Shown here one piece after another: positions 60,537 through 63,377 of a stretch of 63,377 nucleotides of DNA. The notes beneath the pieces are model-generated. The model ran no database searches, was not told the DNA's origin, and saw only the letters and a program-made list of their open reading frames with translations. Every line of letters begins with the position of its first letter. Position 1 is the first letter of the stretch. Source of the DNA: Candidatus Butyricimonas faecavium (GTDB taxonomy: Bacteria; Bacteroidota; Bacteroidia; Bacteroidales; Marinifilaceae); contig CALUKD010000020.1 of assembly GCA_944321125.1 (NCBI GenBank), forward strand, positions 1-63,377, read 5' to 3'. Both the position numbers and the translations under genes were made by a program.

Positions 60537-60843
60537 GTTTAAATTAAAATTATTAATTAGACTTTGCGTTTCAAAAGTAGGAAAAATAATATAACAACAT
60601 CCATTTTTGTAATATTTTTTTCTCCTTGTCTATCAATATCTTACTTTGCTGAAAACGTTTTAAAAAGCGTGTATTTGTTTAAAGTGAGTGTAATGAATTG
60701 GTAATCATTGTTTTAATTAGAATGAGATAAACGAGAGACGGTTGTTTCTGCCAAATACAATAAAAATGAATTTTACCGGTTCATGAGTAGGTGGTTATAT
60801 AGTGTGATGATGAGTATTGTTTTCGGAGCATTTTGATACATAG
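60537..60843. other. Spacer between DUF3276 copy 2 and trpS
   Basis: AT-rich divergent region. It contains the minus-strand -7 box TACTTTTG (plus 60572-60579) with the leader word GCAAAGTC. Nothing else recognisable before the trpS promoter. Confidence 0.4.
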
Positions 60844-60873
60844 TTGTACAAAACGAATAAAACTGTATCTTTG
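60844..60873 (+). promoter_or_regulatory. trpS promoter
   Basis: TTG (60844-60846), 19 bp, TATCTTTG (60866-60873), 28 bp before the ATG. Confidence 0.65.
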
Positions 60874-60901
60874 TATGTTTTAAATTCGTAAATTTCAGAC
60901 A

Positions 60902-61885
60902 ATGGAGACAGTAGTAAGTGGAATTAGGCCTACGGGTAATTTGCACCTGGGAAATTATTTTGGTGCGGTGAAGAATTTTCTAAAAATGCAGGACGAGTAT
61001 AAATGTTTCTTTTTTATTGCTGATTGGCACTCGTTGACGACGCATCCGCACCCGGGTAACGTGGTGGAGAACGTGCGGAAGATTCTGGCGGAGTATCTCG
61101 CTTGTGGTTTGAATCCAGAGAAGGCGACAATTTACGTACAAAGTGATATAAAGGAGATTGCCGAGTTGTATTTGTATTTAAACATGAATGCTTATCTTGG
61201 CGAGTTGGAGCGCACGACTACTTTTAAGGAAAAGGCTCGTAAACAGCCGGATAACGTGAATGCAGGTTTGTTGACCTATCCTACGTTGATGGCTGCGGAT
61301 ATTATTATACACAGGGCTCATAAAGTGCCTGTCGGAAAAGATCAGGAGCAAAACATGGAGATGGCCCGAAAATTTGCTCGGAGATTTAATTCCATATACG
61401 GGAGTGAATTGTTCCCGGAACCGGCATCTTTCTCCTACACGGGAGAAGGAATCAAGATTCCGGGATTGGATGGTTCCGGGAAGATGGGAAAATCCGAGGG
61501 AAATGCTATTTATCTGGTTGATGATGCTGCAACAATACGTAAAAAGGTGATGAAAGCCGTAACCGATAGTGGGCCAACCGAGCCGAACAGCGTGAAACCG
61601 GAGGTGATCCAGAATTTATTTACCTTGATGGATGTCGTTTCTTCGAAAGACACGTATGATTATTTCAATGAGAAGTATAATAATTGTGAAATTCGTTACG
61701 GGGATTTGAAAAAACAGTTGGCGGAAGATATTATTAATTTCTGCTCTCCGATTCGGGAACAAATCATAGAATACGCTGCTAACCCGGATAATCTGGATAA
61801 GGTTGCTGCGGCCGGGGCCGAGAAAGCAAGGGCTAGTGCGGTAGCCACGATGAAAGAAGTGCGTAAACTTATCGGTTTCCGCTAG
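60902..61885 (+). CDS. trpS: Tryptophanyl-tRNA synthetase
   Basis: Class I synthetase charging tRNA-Trp. 327 residues. HIGH-type motif in GIRPTGNLHLGNYFGA, MAADIIIHRAHKVPVGKDQEQNMEMAR for tryptophan/ATP binding, and the KMSKS equivalent GSGKMGKSEGNAI. Length and motifs agree with bacterial TrpRS. ruvA follows after a family A-like AT element. Confidence 0.97.
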   Translation: METVVSGIRPTGNLHLGNYFGAVKNFLKMQDEYKCFFFIADWHSLTTHPHPGNVVENVRKILAEYLACGLNPEKATIYVQSDIKEIAELYLYLNMNAYLGELERTTTFKEKARKQPDNVNAGLLTYPTLMAADIIIHRAHKVPVGKDQEQNMEMARKFARRFNSIYGSELFPEPASFSYTGEGIKIPGLDGSGKMGKSEGNAIYLVDDAATIRKKVMKAVTDSGPTEPNSVKPEVIQNLFTLMDVVSSKDTYDYFNEKYNNCEIRYGDLKKQLAEDIINFCSPIREQIIEYAANPDNLDKVAAAGAEKARASAVATMKEVRKLIGFR

Positions 61886-61898
61886 TAGTATAAACATA

Positions 61899-61957
61899 GA
61901 ATTGAAAATTGAGATGCCTTGTCATTTTCAATTTTCAATTTTCAATTTTCAATTGTT
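61899..61957 (+). repeat. AT-rich inverted repeat (family A variant) between trpS and ruvA
   Basis: Left arm GAATTGAAAATTGAG, centre ATGCCTTGTC, right arm with TTTTCAA in four tandem 8-bp units (TTTTCAAT) ending just before the ruvA ATG. It might also affect ruvA translation. Confidence 0.65.
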
Positions 61958-62539
61958 ATGTACGAATATATAAGAGGTGAATTAGTGGAGGCAACTCCGG
62001 CAAATGCGGTTGTTGATTGTGGCGGGGTCGGGTATTATATTCATATTTCGGTTAATACTTATTCAAAGATCGCTTCCCAGAATCAGGTTATGCTTTATAT
62101 TCACCAGATCGTGCGGGAAGATGCTCATTTATTGTATGGTTTTTTTTCTAAGGAGGAGAGAAGTTTGTTTCGGGCATTGATTTCTGTTTCCGGGATTGGC
62201 GCTAATACTGCGAATGTCATGTTGAGTTCAATGTCGGTGGAGGAGATAACTGGGGCGATACTTACAGAGAATGTAAATGCTATAAAGAGCGTGAAGGGAA
62301 TTGGCGTGAAGACTGCTCAGCGTGTTATTATAGAATTGAAGGATAAGGTAGGTAAAGAGGGTGTTCCTGTAGAGGGGCTGAGTCTTTCTACGAGTGCGGT
62401 TCGGGAAGAGGCGCAAGCTGCTTTGGTAATGTTGGGCTTTGCTCGAGCCCAGGTAGCGAAAACTTTGGATAAGATTTTGGCTTCGGAAAAGGTCGAAACA
62501 GTTGAGAATCTTATCAAGTTGGCTTTAAAACATTTGTAA
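61958..62539 (+). CDS. ruvA: Holliday junction branch migration protein RuvA
   Basis: DNA-junction-binding subunit of RuvAB. 193 residues from ATG 61958 (MYEYIRGELVEATPANAVVDCGGVGYYIHIS), the conserved start; an ATG at 61919 would translate the AT repeat. The N-terminal OB domain is followed by two helix-hairpin-helix motifs (ALISVSGIGANTANVML; NAIKSVKGIGVKTAQRVIIELK) and a C-terminal RuvB-contact domain (AQAALVMLGFARAQVAKTLDKILA). RuvB is not in the window. Confidence 0.96.
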   Translation: MYEYIRGELVEATPANAVVDCGGVGYYIHISVNTYSKIASQNQVMLYIHQIVREDAHLLYGFFSKEERSLFRALISVSGIGANTANVMLSSMSVEEITGAILTENVNAIKSVKGIGVKTAQRVIIELKDKVGKEGVPVEGLSLSTSAVREEAQAALVMLGFARAQVAKTLDKILASEKVETVENLIKLALKHL

Positions 62540-62587
62540 TTTTACTATCTCCTGTCGATGTTTTCCTCGTCGCTTGTTTGCCGTTGG

Positions 62588-62646
62588 GCTATACCATGAA
62601 CATGGCATCTTCATGGCATGTACATAGCATGAACACTGGCGTGTGT
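62588..62646 (+). repeat. Dispersed 59-bp repeat (family C), copy 2
   Basis: Begins GCTATACCATGAACATGGCA; 50 of 59 positions identical to the minus strand of 53780-53838. It lies between ruvA and the rRNA promoters. Confidence 0.75.
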
Positions 62647-62985
62647 GGTTGTTGAGTTCTTGGAGTGTAGTTGTCGAGTTCTCGTGGTAGCCCATTCCCC
62701 TTTTAACCCCGTGCAAGGGGTGAAGACAGGGTGTGAGCAGGTAGAAGACAGGAGTTAAAGGCGTATCAAATTCGAATCAAAGACGTTTCAAAGACGTTCA
62801 CGGGTGTCCATGAAAGGTGCTTGCCGGGCGAGAGTGCGGTCCCTTTTCCCGGTCGTGCCGCCTTTCCCTCCCTTTTCCCGGTGGTCTTTCCCGTTTTCCC
62901 GGTAAAAATTTTTCTCCCTAACATTTTGCCAGTCACGGTATTGGCCGGGGGCTTGAAAAAAATATGAAAAAAAACGGTGAAAAAA
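62647..62985. other. rRNA upstream region
   Basis: No gene. The decamer TTTTCCCGGT occurs three times (62844-62853, 62873-62882, 62894-62903) on the plus strand, followed by A-rich tracts before the first promoter. A minus-strand frame of 201 codons overlapping the 16S start is a composition artefact. Confidence 0.5.
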
Positions 62986-63018
62986 TTTGGAAAAGGGGGA
63001 ATCATTGCCTTATCTTTG
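62986..63018 (+). promoter_or_regulatory. rRNA operon promoter P1
   Basis: TTTG (62986-62989), 21 bp, TATCTTTG (63011-63018), followed by the palindrome CTCTCGAGAG (63025-63034) in the early transcribed region. Confidence 0.65.
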
Positions 63019-63102
63019 CACCCGCTCTCGAGAGAGAGGGCACGAGGGAAAGAGGTTAAACGAGGGGCCGGAAAAAAAGTTTGAAAAAAAAAGCTTGAAA
63101 AG

Positions 63103-63133
63103 TTTGGAGAATGAAAAACAAGTCTTACCTTTG
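63103..63133 (+). promoter_or_regulatory. rRNA operon promoter P2
   Basis: TTTG (63103-63106), exactly 19 bp, TACCTTTG (63126-63133), followed by GCAGCCGCTTTCGAGAGG, which resembles the start region of P1 (GCACCCGCTCTCGAGAG). P2 lies about 116 bp downstream of P1. Confidence 0.75.
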
Positions 63134-63196
63134 CAGCCGCTTTCGAGAGGGGAGACGGGAGGGAAGATCGAGAGCGAGAGAAAACAAGAGATAAAG

Positions 63197-63208
63197 AGTT
63201 CTTTAAGA
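63197..63208 (+). promoter_or_regulatory. boxA-like antitermination site in the rRNA leader
   Basis: AGTTCTTTAAGA resembles the bacterial boxA core (GCTCTTTAACA) and sits about 105 bp before the 16S start, where Nus-dependent antitermination sites occur. Confidence 0.45.
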
Positions 63209-63312
63209 TATTGAGATGAACACAACGTAGCGAGCGTGAATCGGAATCGACGCGAGTCGAGATTCGATGAACACATGACCCTGCCAGAGAAGATTTCTGA
63301 AAGATTATTTTA

Positions 63313-63377
63313 GTATGAAGAGTTTGATCCTGGCTCAGGATGAACGCTAGCGACAGGCTTAACACATGCAAGTCGAG
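63313..63377 (+). rRNA. rrs: 16S ribosomal RNA, 5' end (cut by window)
   Basis: AGTATGAAGAGTTTGATCCT and GGCTCAGGATGAACGCTAGC are the universal 16S 5' region; GACAGGCTTAACACATGCAA then GTCGAG follows. Position 63313 corresponds to mature base 1 by comparison with the E. coli 5' end. Only 65 bases are in the window. Confidence 0.97.

Noticed and set aside
62766-63371. 201-codon open frame on the minus strand across the rRNA leader and 16S start
   Set aside because: It overlaps rRNA promoters and the 16S gene, is dominated by Ser/Phe/Pro runs caused by G/A-rich DNA, and has no domain.

Overview
The window looks like chromosomal DNA of an anaerobic, gut-type Bacteroidales bacterium. A butyrate-forming relative of Butyricimonas/Odoribacter is my best guess, not a proven assignment. 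The reasons are: FecR/SusC/SusD genes; Bacteroidetes-type promoters (TTTG or TTG, about 19 bp, TAnnTTTG); type III glutamine synthetase; DUF3276, DUF4270 and DUF4369 proteins; a fumarate-reductase-type SdhCAB; an etfBA-acyl-CoA dehydrogenase cluster; and a 16S rRNA 5' end of Bacteroidetes type at the right edge.

Layout. 1-13753: one co-directional locus made of a FecR anti-sigma factor (cut by the window edge), SusC, SusD, a lipoprotein related to zinc metallohydrolases but without the zinc motif, two tandem secreted thioredoxin-fold proteins, a TlpA-like lipoprotein and a large secreted metzincin-type protease. Together they suggest capture, reduction and cleavage of a disulfide-containing protein or peptide (inference). 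14254-18767: prfA, pyrF, then on the minus strand an NTPase, a HAD phosphatase and a pyridoxal-type kinase. 18806-23532: a PAS-rich histidine kinase divergent from glnN. 23536-25995: an accessory patch with two DUF6266-like proteins and a KilA-N protein. 26048-32991: secreted C1 peptidase and lipoamide dehydrogenase (minus), then etfB, etfA and acyl-CoA dehydrogenase (plus). 33046-39128: a small membrane protein, DUF3276 protein, rarA, kdsA, manA, an unknown lipoprotein and an alpha/beta hydrolase. 39244-42751: sdhBAC on the minus strand. 43021-49862: a GH3/beta-lactamase fusion, a TlpA lipoprotein, an outer-membrane beta-barrel and a DUF4270 lipoprotein (minus). 50095-53598: a Kelch lipoprotein and a TPR protein. 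54151-60536: an RNA m5C methyltransferase, murB, acyl-ACP thioesterase, tRNA-Leu(GAG), a sugar-kinase-like phosphotransferase, pyrE, a SRPBCC protein and a second DUF3276 protein. 60902-62539: trpS and ruvA. 62540-63377: rRNA operon leader with two tandem promoters and the first 65 bases of 16S rRNA.

The non-coding DNA is unusually structured. At least three repeat families occur between genes: (A) AT-rich AAAATCT/AGATTTT-type inverted repeats, sited almost only in gaps between genes read in the same direction; (B) a TTATAAAGTTCATAAGGTT element that can form a perfect 19-bp-arm hairpin; (C) a 59-bp CATGAACAT-rich unit present twice in opposite orientation, about 85% identical. A 32-bp perfect palindrome sits inside the KilA-N gene. 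No CRISPR array, intact insertion sequence or replication origin was seen.
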